In this document: piece by piece, positions 53,101-64,000 of the stretch | Position numbering within the stretch: position 1 is the first letter of the stretch | Layout: each line of letters opens with the position of its first letter | Source: Megamerina dolium | Taxonomy: Eukaryota; Arthropoda; Insecta; Diptera; Megamerinidae | Length of the DNA: 64,000 nt | Assembly (NCBI GenBank): GCA_963854835.1 | Contig: OY978526.1 | Coordinates: 32,211,001 to 32,275,000, forward strand | Direction of reading: 5' to 3' | Notes under the pieces: model-generated | What the model was told of the DNA's origin: nothing | Database searches by the model: none | The model's input: the letters and a program-made list of their open reading frames with translations, nothing else | Translations under genes and position numbers: made by a program

Positions 53101-55375
53101 GCAGTGACAAGAATTGTATATGATAGGAAAAATTGAAGAAACACCAAAAAATGTAACTACATAAAGCGCAACAATAACGGCTATCTACAGCTTATCATAC
53201 AATGACTCTTCTCTACAAATTTCGAGATAATCAAATTTCATAGTGTACTGATACTGATCACATCATGCTAGAATAAGTTGAAAGAGATGATCACAATGAA
53301 AATTGAATTGGACAACAAAACCTAATGTTCTTGTTAAAAGAAAGAACATAAACAACAACAACAACAACACAAATACAACTTTGACGTACAATAACTCAAG
53401 TGTCATTGCACTCAGTCGTGTCTTGTAGTTACTGCTGCAATTTCAAAAATGGGGAACACGGAGAATTTTCGATCAACTTTTTACATTTAATTAAAATTAG
53501 TAATAAGTTCTTTTTAGCATTAGGACTTAGCATTATGAAGCTTAGTAATATATGGCAAAATGTGATCTTTCAAAATGGTCAATATATTGTCACTGAACAA
53601 ACCTTCTTTTTGTGTAAAAAAATATATTAGGTGACCACACAATATTTCATGTGTATTTTCGGAAATTCGGTAATTTTACAAAAACAAAATACACACAAAA
53701 AACTACCAAGTTACTAACTAACGCAGCAACGAGCTTGGTGTGAAATCACCTATTGTACAAACTTTCCCCTTGGTGTCACTGTCCATAAGTAATAAATATT
53801 TTAAATAGGCAATTGCGAAATTTTCACGAGCGGTAAATTTGTTTCTTTCAACTGACATCGCTGCAAGATTTAATAATGAAAATCTGATTAATTTCAGACA
53901 ATGTCTTACTGGGTTAACCTAACTCCCAACTGTTTTATGACAAATCTGTAAGTACATGGAATATTAAGCACAATGAGATTGTATTATAAACTCAAATATT
54001 TCCGGTTTCAAGAAGAAAATCCATTACGAAACTGCCACCCAAGTAATTGTTACATAAATAATACTCTAGACATAGGTTATGATGCTAACAATAATGTATT
54101 GTTGAATTATCCAAGACGTATATTCGAATTTAGACAATAAAAACAAAAAATTTTTTTCACCTTTTAAGTTCCTTTCGAAACCATATTGACCGCCAATCTC
54201 TTTGATTCGGTTAATAATTAGGTCAAGTGAGCGAATTACGCAGTTTTAATTTATAGCGAATACTGCACGCGATTCATCTAAATCACAAAAGAACTTTAAA
54301 ATGTCCCAAAGTGTCCAAACAAAGAAAGATCAAAAAGGGTTTTTCTATATGCAAAGGTTTATTATATAATTTACGTTTGAATTGAAAACAATGCATCGCT
54401 TGAGATGTAAATTTTAAGCCTCTATTATAAAAACCACTCTATCAACGAAATGGCAAATTGTAATATATTAGCAGCATCATTACAAAATTAGGCTTATTGT
54501 CCAGATGAATACAAAAAAAAATGTAATGTTTAACGGGATAAAATTTGAACTCATTAGCATTAAATCATATCATATGAATATAAAAAAAAATTTGTTTCAC
54601 AATTATTCTCACATTGGACACACAAAACAAAAGAGATGCTATGGACCAGCGCATAAAAAAAAAATTATTCTATAATATATCGTAGCTACGAGTACATGTA
54701 ATATTTGGGAGCGTAAAATTCTTTTGTTTTCTCAGAAGCTTACTTCATTAAAATTCACCAAAAGGAAAAGATAATAGATTGGGAAGACTCCTTACTAAAG
54801 TAACTTATATATAAAGGGTGATTTGTTTCTTGCCGCATGCAACTTTTTCAACTTTTTTTTTTTTTGGGAATAAAAGTAGAGTAACGAAAAATATTTCCAT
54901 ACGAAATACGATTTTTAGAAAAATTTTGAGAGACATCATGAAACAACTCAATGTTTATTTTTAATCGGTAAATGCAACATCAAAAATCATTTACAGATTT
55001 ACAGTTTTACATTGTTGTTTCGATTAAGTATATATATTTTATGACCAACTCTATGGCTCTATAGTAGTCAAATGCTTTTGATTTTACTGTCGATTTTTGT
55101 TTTCCTGAACTCCTCGCATCAGAATTTGCACAATTTCTCTCACATCTTACTGTATTTAATTTGTTAAGTAAATGATATGTCGAAACAATTAATATGTCCA
55201 ATTGAAACGATGTGTTAAATCGAATAGACGAATCATTGCAAATATCTACGGACTTAAATAAACAACCTTTACATATAAAGTTATATATTGTATTTCGCTA
55301 TGAGTACAAGGGTTGATATACATACATATAACATATGCATGAGTATGTATTTGAAATAAAATATTTTTGACCCAT
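53101..55375. other. No gene recognised
   Basis: AT-rich. GGGTGATTTGTTTCTTGCCG near 54817 resembles a mariner terminus (compare 44079) without an element body. AAC triplets at 53350-53370. Confidence 0.4.
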
Positions 55376-55588
55376 TTAGTAGTATGGCAAGTTTTGATAA
55401 ACAGCATTACACTTCGGTTCAATATCTTTGATCTGTTGCTTAGAAGAGATGTTGTAAAGCTTCTTATGTACTAGGTACATGCTCGTATATAATAATTTGA
55501 AGCTGTCACTATCTTGCCTTCGAATCATGTGTAATTTTTCAACGATCTCAGGTAAAATTGAACAAGAATGTTTTTCAAATTCAATCAT
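55376..55588 (-). other. Candidate exon of unknown function
   Basis: A 70-codon minus frame, open further upstream to a TATAG acceptor-like site near 55613, with complex helical-looking sequence (ILPEIVEKLHMIRRQDSDSF) ending LPYY-stop and followed by AT-rich 3' sequence. Another frame at 55663-55899 (YHCLHKACPNQMFAIERVAN) lies upstream, but I could not join them in phase. No family recognised. It could be a real terminal exon or chance. Confidence 0.2.
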
Positions 55589-55897
55589 ACATACAAGTAT
55601 GTAGTGCCTATACTAATACATATGAGTACGAATACAATTTAGTGAGAACGAAAATATTTACTTTACCGTATCACAGCATAAAAAAACGCGAATATGGTTT
55701 GAAAAGGAACAGATTGGTATGCATGGATATATGTAATAGTCGCCACTGCATGGATGAATGTTGAGTAAATAAATAATTTGTCAGCAAAAAAAAAACCTCG
55801 TTCTTTCCAACTAGGTATGTCTACAACCACCAAGTAATTAGCAACTCTTTCGATAGCAAACATTTGATTTGGACAAGCTTTGTGTAAGCAGTGATAC

Positions 55898-55985
55898 AAG
55901 TGACGTCACAAGAATTCTACTCTTCACTGCCCCTTTTATTTCTGCCCAAATTTAACATACACAAGAAGTATAGAAGAACGCCATT
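55898..55985 (+). mobile_element. Very decayed SINE fragment
   Basis: AAGTGACGTCACAAGAATTC.. and CCCAAATTTAACATACACAA resemble two spaced blocks of the SINE body in the right order. Weak. Confidence 0.3.
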
Positions 55986-56149
55986 ACGTAATGATAAATA
56001 CCTAAAACAGTTCGGTGTCATTCAATACTTTAAATAATCAGAATCATGTTTGTTTAGGGCATATCTCGCCAAACTCCTTCATAGAAATGACAAAAATCAA
56101 ATTTTCCGTTAAATTATTGGTTTATTAGAAAGAAACAACATTCTAATTA
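55986..56149. other. No feature recognised
   Basis: AT-rich spacer. Confidence 0.4.
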
Positions 56150-56470
56150 TTACACGTGCGGTTCGCATGATATTCGGCTTAAGGGCCTGACTCGAATCTG
56201 TATTGTTCAGACGACCAGACGACTGATAACTTACCGATCGTAGCGCTCAAAAGATTGGCTGTTTGAAACTGAAAATCATCCAAATCCATGTCAATTGCAG
56301 TACACACAAATTACCGGGTTGAGTTGCACACTATCTCGTCTTTACGCACCGTGCGACGATCAGAACCAATGGGGAACGTTATTCATTAACTAGTCAGTCT
56401 CACGATCTTTTTGTACCTACTATGGTTGTTTCATTTCGGCTAATACTTTGTTTTACAAACCAATGGGATA
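56150..56470 (-). mobile_element. Decayed rosa-type mariner remnant
   Basis: GATATTCGGCTTAAGGGCCTGA and the following bases align with the fossil copy at 5035-5075 (GATATTCGCCTTAGGGGCCTGA), and ATCCAAATCCATGTC with its equivalent at 5153. Frames are broken; termini not found. Confidence 0.5.
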
Positions 56471-56667
56471 TGAATTGAAATCCAACTTTTGTTCTTGAAA
56501 CCATTGTTTAATCCCTGATCTGGTCCGGTGTGTGCCCCGGATGGAGGCTCGTTATAATTAATGATTTGCTGATGATTTCTACTTATGGGGCGCAAATTTT
56601 CTAAGTCTGGATCTTCTGCTTCTGCAACTTTTTCTACGAGTAGCGTCACATGCAAAATATTTTAGAG

Positions 56668-56822
56668 TAGGTTAGGTTATTGTAGCTGCCAGAACGGGCA
56701 GTTGTGATACCATTGAACTTCTCTTTCAGCACTGTTGTGTGTTAAATTTGAACAGTATTAGAAGGCACCGGTTCTGAACGCCAGAAACCTTACGATATCA
56801 CTTTCTCTGAGCTTTTTTCACA
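56668..56822 (-). mobile_element. tRNA-derived SINE, B-type tail, 5'-truncated
   Basis: Tail GTAGGTTAGGTTATTGTAGC and TTGTGATACCATTGAACTTC, then GTTAAATTTGAACAGTATTA and a shortened GGTTCTGAACG block; stops at the CTGAGC segment. Confidence 0.75.
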
Positions 56823-59567
56823 ATGAGAAAAGTCAAAAGATAAATAATAAAAAGTTCAAAAATTTCTAAATTCTATTCTGCATTCCTGAAAGCTTCTTGT
56901 TCGGAATGGGCTTAAGATAGAAATCACATAGCTTGAAATCTGGTCGAGCACGATTGCTTTATTTCATGAGCATTGTTGTCACGCGCAATTTGCCTGATAT
57001 TTACCCAAAATGACATATCTTAGTTTGTTGTCAACATTTTTGAGCGCGTAATTTTTTCAATTCGGCGGCAAGTATCAAACGCAGCATAGATATATGTATG
57101 TAGATAATCCAACAACCAGATTGTTGAATTGTAAACCTAAAATATTTTTGTGTAGAAAAAATACACCAATAGAATTATTAATGGCAAAAAAACAAAAAGT
57201 GAGCTTTAAGTTAATTTAATTACAATCACCACCTGTTCACAGTGGCGCACATTCAAATGATTGAATCACGTACATACTTCGAATTCAACACTTTGCCATG
57301 TACGATACGTACGTATGTATGGTCGGAAATTGCTTTTATTTTGTTTATTATTTATTATTTTTTCCCCTTAAATTCTAGCAAATGTAAGAAGATAATAAAT
57401 GAAATAATATGATACTCGTATACCACAAAAAAGTAAAAGTCTTGAGAGTAGTGTGAAATAATGAAGAAACTGGTTTGTCCGGTACTGCATTTTGGCGCCA
57501 AAATTTTTTATGGTTCGTGTTTTATTGTATTTTTTTTTTTTTGTTGCAATTTTTTGCCCCATACTGTGTGCACTTGAACAGAGATTTCTGTCGATGGTAC
57601 CGTTGATGTTCTTTTTGTTTTGTTTTTTTTTTTTTTCTTTTATCAACATCTGAGGAAAGTGCAAAAGAGCTATATGTATTAGCATAGATTTGTTGTTGTT
57701 GTTGTTGTCATTTGTTTTGTTTGGGGATCTTGTTGAATTCTTTCACTTGGGTAGGACTACGGGCATTATCAATTATGTGTTGCATAATGAGGTGCATTTA
57801 TAAGCAGTTGGTAACAGCAGCAATGCCGAAAAGTTTATTACATTTTTTATTTATTTTTTATGATTTTGTGTGTCCTTCTGACAACTTGAATTCAAATATA
57901 TATACTTATATGACAGTGATTTGTTTTTTTTACACATGCCGATTCATGTCTACCTAATAAGCATAAATTCTTAGAAAATTGTTTTATTCTTTTTCTATCA
58001 ATGAAAATGAGAATATCTTCAAGTAGCTACTATTTCAAATATGTACATTCAAATCATTCAACAAATAGACAATTTATATAAACTCAAATGTAAATATGTA
58101 CCAATAACTGGTCAATTTTGTGTGTGGTGTATATAAAGGACAAACACGGTATTCGACTGCAATTCGATATGTTTAAGTGATTTCAATATGAATCTTTTTT
58201 GGGCAACGGTAAAAAGACATATTGAAGAAAAGTAAAAACATCCTGTAGAATGGCGGGAACTTTATTTATTAACCCTGGAATATTTTCCATTGACGTTTAA
58301 ACTCATATTTTTATATTCAAAATATTTGCTTCTTGAATTTGACTTGGGGAAAACAAAAATAGAATATCTACTAAAAACAGTAAGTAACTTTTTACAATGT
58401 TTTGCAGAACTCATTTCGAACTAGTAGAAGCATTTCACGTTACTAGTACGTCCACAATTTTTGAAATTCAAATAGTTTTTGTTGCCATGAATTTTTTTAA
58501 TACGGTATACATCTTGGAGGCTAATAACTATTTAACTGCATAACTTGAACTATTTTGTGCAGGCATTCTAGGGTTAATAGCACAACTGTATTCATACTTT
58601 TAGCAACATCCTGTTTTCTACTCTAGCAATTGACACTTGTTAATCAAGGATCGAATAATATTTGCTTTTGTCTTTTCATCGAACAATATTCATATTGACA
58701 TAACCGTATGAGCAGATACAAATGTATTCAACATCAAAAAATACTCGTATCTACGAAATATAGAAATGTGGAGTTATGTACTACTCCTGTCCTGTTAATT
58801 AAGTAAGAGTTTAGCACAAAAAATACTGTCATGATAGTCGCTTTGTATTTATTGAATGTGACAGTGTGATGGGAAGATGTTCTATTGTCCATCTGTTCCA
58901 ACCAAATCAATAAATCAAGTGGTGGGAAAAAATGTGATTTTTTGCTTTTTTGTAATGTGCACATATTGAAGTTCCTGCATTCCGGAAGTGTGTATATGTA
59001 TATATCTGCAAGGTTTTGCAGCAGACTAATGTGTGAAGCTGAACATAAATTCAATTTGGCGATGTTCAGTGATTAACTTAATAAAATTCACACTAAGTTT
59101 GATGAATTGATCGACTATCAGATATTTCGAAGTATTTGGACAAATCAATTTAGCACATAAACTGATTGTTTATTGTTTGAGGAGCATAATTAAAGACGTT
59201 GAATGAAAATCAATTTCTGTCATACATAGATGTTCCTGATTAGGAATAATTTACAGGCTAAAATTTGCATAGCAAAAGGTAATGAAATCAACAAAATCGA
59301 ATTATAACACAGTGAAGTACACTTTCTTGGGGGCTAAGCAAACCAGTTTCAGACGATAGCATTTGGATTCAGTAATAAGAGCCCTAATCTCTATCTACTC
59401 CACTATGTCACAAGTTTTTTTTACAGTGGTTTAAAATTTGGCTTTTTCGGTTAAAAGCAGAATCATAGAATTTGAAAATGCATATGTAAAATTACATTTA
59501 GGATAACTCCCGGCTTCTTCCATATTCAAATTTTCCGTGAATTATTTTCATGAAACATTTTAACGCT
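56823..59567. other. No gene recognised
   Basis: Long AT-rich stretch with poly-T runs (57530-57640) and a TTG triplet run near 57690. Frames at 57368-57685 and 58734-59054 are low-complexity and unsupported. Confidence 0.45.
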
Positions 59568-59860
59568 CTAACTACCACCTGTATGGGTCAATTTGGACCT
59601 TTTTTTTCGAAAAATCTATTACAAGTCAACATTTGAGAAGAGGCCAAGGGTTAAAGTATTCTCTGAAAATATTCTCAGAAAATTTCACTAAGAGTCACCA
59701 TAGACAAATAACTTGTACTAGCTATAGGTAGCATGTCAAACACGAATTAAGATTTTAAGTGCTTTATTTTTAAGCCTCTATTGCAACTTGATTAAAATTT
59801 TCCGTTTCTCTAGTTACCACCCATACGGGTTATTGTTTTTTCGAAAATGACTCATACAGA
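59568..59860. repeat. Pair of related blocks about 240 bp apart
   Basis: TAACTACCACCTGTATGGGT..TTTTTTTTCGAAAAA (59568) and TAGTTACCACCCATACGGGT..TTTTTTCGAAAAT (59812) share order and spacing. Unknown repeat. Confidence 0.4.
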
Positions 59861-59919
59861 ACAGGAGTTTAATTTTAAAAGCAATTCAAGCACTTTGTGT
59901 GGGAACTACTATACTCCTC

Positions 59920-60020
59920 CGTGTGGGCGTGGCAATTGACCGATCAAGCCCATTATCAATCCCATCCGTACTCTTGGATCAGTTAAATCAAATATTTAGG
60001 AATATATATATTTTTCCATA
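59920..60020 (+). repeat. Third copy of a GTGGGCGTGG dispersed repeat
   Basis: GTGTGGGCGTGGCAATTGACCGATCAAGCCCATTATC resembles in layout the segments near 10720 and 46770 (GTGGGCG, then CCGATTC, then GCCCATTTTCAATAT). Family unknown. Confidence 0.45.
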
Positions 60021-60374
60021 TCTCCGGATATACTTTCATACAAGGAACAAAAATAAGTCGCTTGGGACTAGATCTGGTGAGCAAGAGCAGTAGTCACGAA
60101 GTTAAATCTGTTAATAGTGTATTTTCGCCAAGGCAACCACTGTGATGTGAGATTGCGTATTGTATTGGTGAAAAAAAAATTATTTTTTTTCCGACAATTT
60201 GAATATTTTTCGACAATTTCTGCTTTTCGAGTAATAATGCGCAGTATGCTCCTGGAATGGGTTTTCCTTCTCTACGGCTATCAAAAAAAAAAAAAATAAA
60301 TAAACAGTCGGCGCCATTACTCTCCCAGTAGTAGAAATAATGCGCGAACAGTTTTCCCATGACTAAATCTTGAT

Positions 60375-60715
60375 TCGTGGGTACCGTAGCTCAGTGGTTA
60401 GTGCGTTGGCCTTCTGATCTGTAGGTCGTGGGTTCAATCCCCGGCTGAACCATAATAAAATTTGATATCGAAAAGATTTTTCTTCCGAACGGTACCCACC
60501 TGCCGGCAAGAATTGGCAATTTTTCCGGCAGAAACAATTTGCCAAAAATGCCTCTTAAAAAAAGCTCTGTGGCAAAACTAAGTTAAAGTGATGTCACAAG
60601 GGTTCTGCCGTTCGGAACCGGCTAATATAAGTAGGTCCCTTCTAATGCTGTCCAAATTTAACACGCACAACAGTATCAGTGGTATCACAATGGGCCTTTC
60701 TGGCAGCCCCATAAC
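60375..60715 (+). mobile_element. tRNA-derived SINE, B-type body, short tail, with target duplication
   Basis: 12-bp duplication CTAAATCTTGAT at 60363-60374 and 60716-60727. Complete head from 60378 (GGGTACCGTAGCTCAGTGG) and B-box GGGTTCAATCCC. The tail keeps AGTGGTATCACAATGGGCC but lacks the CTAAGTGTGTCCTCTC block, ending GGCAGCCCCATAAC: a deletion variant of the B tail. Confidence 0.9.
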
Positions 60716-60727
60716 CTAAATCTTGAT

Positions 60728-61075
60728 CCAATACAAACAAGTTTTCTGAACACATTCACAGCTTCTGCTATCTCTCACACTTTCATTCAACGGTTGTTTA
60801 GCCGCATTTAGAGAGCTTGACTGATAGTATCGAAAGTGGACGTAGTTTTTGGAAAGTTTTCCGAAAGTTCATTGTCTCCCGAACCGGTGCGACCACGTTC
60901 AAATTCAGCTCTAAAAATTTCACGGCGGTAAATGACGGTGTAGAGCCTCGGTAAGCAGAGTCCAATTCGTCTTTGACGTTTTGCCTTTTAAAAACAAATA
61001 TTTAATAAGAGCTCGATGTTTGACTATTTTCATTTTCAGAAAAACACTCTCAAAATGTCTGAAATTTTGGTGAGT
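60728..61075. other. Possible old mariner trace, otherwise nothing
   Basis: On the minus strand YRREIFRAEFERGRTGS and ERIAEAVNVF look slightly like mariner N-terminal helices, but frames are broken and the match is too weak to call. Confidence 0.2.
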
Positions 61076-61088
61076 ACTTTTCAAAAGA

Positions 61089-61470
61089 ACACTGACTAAC
61101 ACTGGGTGCCGTAGCTCAGTGGTTAGTGTGTTCGCCTTCTGATCTGTAGGTCGTGGTTCAATACCCGGCTGATGCATAACAAATTTTATATCGAAAAGAT
61201 TTTTCTTTCGAATGGTACCCACCTGTCGGCAAGCAATTGGCAATTCTTCCGACAGTAACAACTTGCCATGAAAAAGCTTCTAAAAAGAACTCTGTGACAA
61301 AGCTCAGAAAAAGTGATGTCACAAGTGTTCTGCCGTTCGGAACCGGCTAAAATAAGTAGGTCCATTCTAATACTGTCCAAAATTTAAGACGCACAACAGT
61401 AATAGAAGAGAAGCTCGGCCAATGAGCCCTTTGGGGCTTTAAGTGCCACATATTTATTTATTTTTTTTTT
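61089..61470 (+). mobile_element. tRNA-derived SINE, A-type tail, full length with target duplication
   Basis: 13-bp duplication ACTTTTCAAAAGA at 61076-61088 and 61471-61483. The usual GGGTGCCGTAGCTCAGTGG start is at 61104, so 15 extra bases (ACACTGACTAACACT) lie between the left duplication and the head. Body and tail (TTTAAGTGCCACATATTTAT) match the copy at 28363 closely. Confidence 0.92.
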
Positions 61471-61483
61471 ACTTTTCAAAAGA

Positions 61484-63039
61484 TGCACGAACAAATTTCC
61501 TAGATTTTAATGACAAGTGCTGTCATCTTCATGTTGAGGGCGAACATTTTGTTGGTTTGTGGCTTGAGAACTGATGTAATCTTAGAAGGAAAAAATTCTC
61601 TCAAAATATAGTTTATCTTGTTGCAATCACAAAGATAGATGCATGAATCAGCGACATCATCTTACCACAATCCCCACTAAACGATGAGCTCCTGTAGATT
61701 TCTCTAGTTGCAATTGCAGACATTTTTTGGTATACTTCCTCACTGGAAATTATTTTTCGCAGTTTCGATTATATTGATCCATTTCAAATCCTTCCAAAAG
61801 CCGATCAACGAAAATACGATCATATTCGTGGTGTTGGACCAAGTCTTGTTAAAACGGACACAGTGTCCCATCACGTCATAGTAATAAGTTGTAAAAGTTT
61901 GGACATTGAAACCCCCTTTACTCTGATTGGGTCTAGTCATCTTGCTCAAATTGTGAATTTCGCTGCTGAAGAACAGCTGTGGTTTTGGTATGCTTAGCAA
62001 CAGTGTCGATCATATCTTACGTTATGCAATATTAATAAAAAAAATGAATATTTTAATTAATTACCTAAAAAACACTAAATTTATGCAAAGAATTTGTAAA
62101 TACATACATATGCATCGTATATAAAAATATCAAGAAAAAAACTGAACATAATTGCTTCTACTCATAAAGCGATCGATTGAATCACATTTTTTGTATTGTC
62201 CCTTTGTTCCATTTATTATGACAGATAGCAAAATATGTACGTATATATCCACATATCCGCACATATCCAATTCCATAAGCTTTTCAGTTCAAGCTGTTTC
62301 CATAGAGTAGAATTCATGGATTTTATTAGATTAAACTAAGCCACAAAAAAAAAAAAAAACACTATTGTGAGAGCAGTTCCTAAACATTATCGCTAAAATA
62401 TTGAACCTGATCTATGTACAACCCATGCCTACAATCATATATTTGTATGTAAACATATTAAATTGATATTGTCTTCTCTTCAATTGTAGTACATATTTAT
62501 GTACAAGTAGGCGCGTCAAACTCCCAGACTGGTTTTTGTGATTATTGTTGTACGAACTCAACTTGTCACAAACGACCGTTAAAATATTTCTCTTCTTGGT
62601 ATGTGCAGTCGAACCCATATACATATAAAGTATACGATACGATAGTTGTGCATGTGTACATACAACTACATATACCCATATACTATGTATGTATGTATTT
62701 ATGTACTCATCAAAGAATCACATATTTATATGCGCTCACACGCTCCCCCTCATTCAATGCAAAGTACAAGAATAAAGCAAAATACACAAACACAATTATT
62801 TGTATGTTTGAAGAGAGCACCTTGTAGATAATTTCATGCGGAGTATTAGTTCTTGATTCCATACACATTATAATATTTCAAGATGTTAACCGAATTTTCT
62901 CCAACCAAAAAGTTGCAATTTCTAAACCAATTTTTCAATTTCATAACCGCAGACAACACAAAAAAAAAGCTGTAATTTCGCGGTATAGAGATGTATTGAA
63001 GGTCAACAAGTGTTTAGGATTTTGCAGCTAGAAAGTATG
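61484..63039. other. No gene recognised
   Basis: AT-rich non-coding sequence with TATG/CATA short repeats near 62680-62700. An 86-codon minus frame (61740-62000) has no recognisable features. Confidence 0.4.
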
Positions 63040-63205
63040 ACAGTTATGACAAGCCTAGAATTAGACGACCACTTGAAATTGATCATGACTCCTTAATAGC
63101 TCTAGTTGAATAAGATCCAAGATTGATCAATATTGTAGAGATCCATTCCATAGCAGAATCGTAACTGGAGATGAAAAATGGATGGAATGGAAAGACCCTT
63201 AACAT
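63040..63205 (+). mobile_element. Mariner transposase remnant
   Basis: RPRIRRPLEIDHDSLIALVE at about 63050-63110 resembles a mariner linker and second helix, and FHSRIVTGDEKWMEW at 63145-63195 the segment with the first catalytic Asp. The intervening helix-turn-helix is deleted. No termini. Confidence 0.55.
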
Positions 63206-64000
63206 AAGGATCTTTAATGAATGCATAGTATCTCAAGAATGTTGTGTCTAAATTTCAAGTCAATCGGAGTAAAATTGACGAAGTTATTACTATTTTTATA
63301 CCTGTCGGATCAACTGACTCCATGCGTATAGGCCGAGCAGAGCAGGAAGCTGAAAGAAGGCAGGATTCAGTGTAGACAAGAGCAAAAAGGCGCTTTAGAC
63401 ATCATGGATGATTGCAACATCCTTTATGGATCTGGCATCGATGATTTAGTGTGAGGTAAGCCAATAGAACTCGCTTATGAACGTTTCAACCAAAACTTTA
63501 TAGTGTTCAAAACTTTAAAGCGTTTTTCTAACAACTCACGTTTTCAAAGTCGGAGTCCCTCATAACTTCAAAACTACTGCACTGATCGTTTTGAAATTTT
63601 GAACACTGTTTCTGTACGATGTAACGCTAGTTTTTTTTTTCAAATTTGTTAATTTTTTTTATTTTACAATAACAAATTAACCGGTTTTTTCGCAAAAAAA
63701 AACATGAAAAATTGAAATTTCGAAAAACCCCCTTAATATTACCTGGGCAAAGCGATTATCTAACGATATAATTTTGTTTTTTTTTTATTTCAGATGATCC
63801 AGCGCCGATTTATGAGAGACACTTCAACGTTTTTCCGAGACGCTCCAGAATAATTGCTGCCATTGTCGTATTTTTTAATATTTTTCCATGAAATTTTGAC
63901 ACAATATTCTTCAAATATCAGACTATAATGTAACATGGGCTTTTATAAATAGATTTTAACTGTTTCATAAAAAAAATCACAAAAATGTGCCTTTTTTTTA
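63206..64000. other. No gene recognised
   Basis: AT-rich. A TTTTTTTTATTTCAG acceptor-like site at about 63779-63793 precedes a short open stretch (ATGATCCAGCGCC..), but the frame closes quickly and nothing identifies an exon. Confidence 0.35.

Noticed and set aside
61740..62000. 86-codon minus frame
   Set aside because: No motif, no splice context, no repeat of the frame elsewhere.
1..64000. CRISPR arrays, operons, ribosome-binding sites, prokaryotic or phage genes
   Set aside because: No spacer-regular repeats and no bacterial gene organisation; introns and eukaryotic transposons show nuclear fly DNA.

Overview
The window reads as nuclear DNA of a higher fly (Diptera). It is AT-rich, has small spliced genes with canonical GT-AG introns, carries a clear Cdc25/String orthologue, and is crowded with insect-type transposons. 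DD41D mariners of the 'rosa' kind, a group first named from Ceratitis, make a tephritid fruit fly plausible, but that is inference.

Genes. (1) 0.65-1.8 kb, minus: the 3' four exons of a chymotrypsin-fold serine protease; the exon with the catalytic His was not found. (2) 7.3-11.6 kb, plus, and 11.85-14.87 kb, minus: two convergent paralogues that each begin with a MYND zinc finger followed by Tudor domains (two and four respectively), the architecture of piRNA-pathway germ-granule scaffolds. Exon joining by hand gives open frames of 543 and 917 residues with several introns at the same place and phase. (3) 25.8-27.3 kb, minus: string, the mitotic Cdc25 phosphatase. No convincing host gene was seen in the 36.7 kb upstream of string; that fits the very large upstream control region known for Drosophila string.

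Mobile DNA. 16.3-23.9 kb is a nest: a Tc1-like element split by a 5'-truncated RTE-type LINE with a 15-bp target duplication, then a (TA)n tract into which an LTR retrotransposon has inserted. That LTR element has one intact frame encoding Gag and integrase but no protease, reverse transcriptase or RNase H. Other elements are several Tc1/mariner lineages (three DD41D-type copies plus a remnant, two or three mariner-type, two of another Tc1/mariner type), two further RTE pieces, two 3' ends of another LINE, long-inverted-arm elements, and about 15 copies of a tRNA-derived SINE in two tail subfamilies. One SINE subfamily ends in sequence resembling the 3' end of a LINE in the same window, which suggests a SINE-LINE partnership. 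Many SINE copies still have 11-13 bp target duplications.

All coordinates were read by eye. Homology calls come from motif recognition, without database searches.
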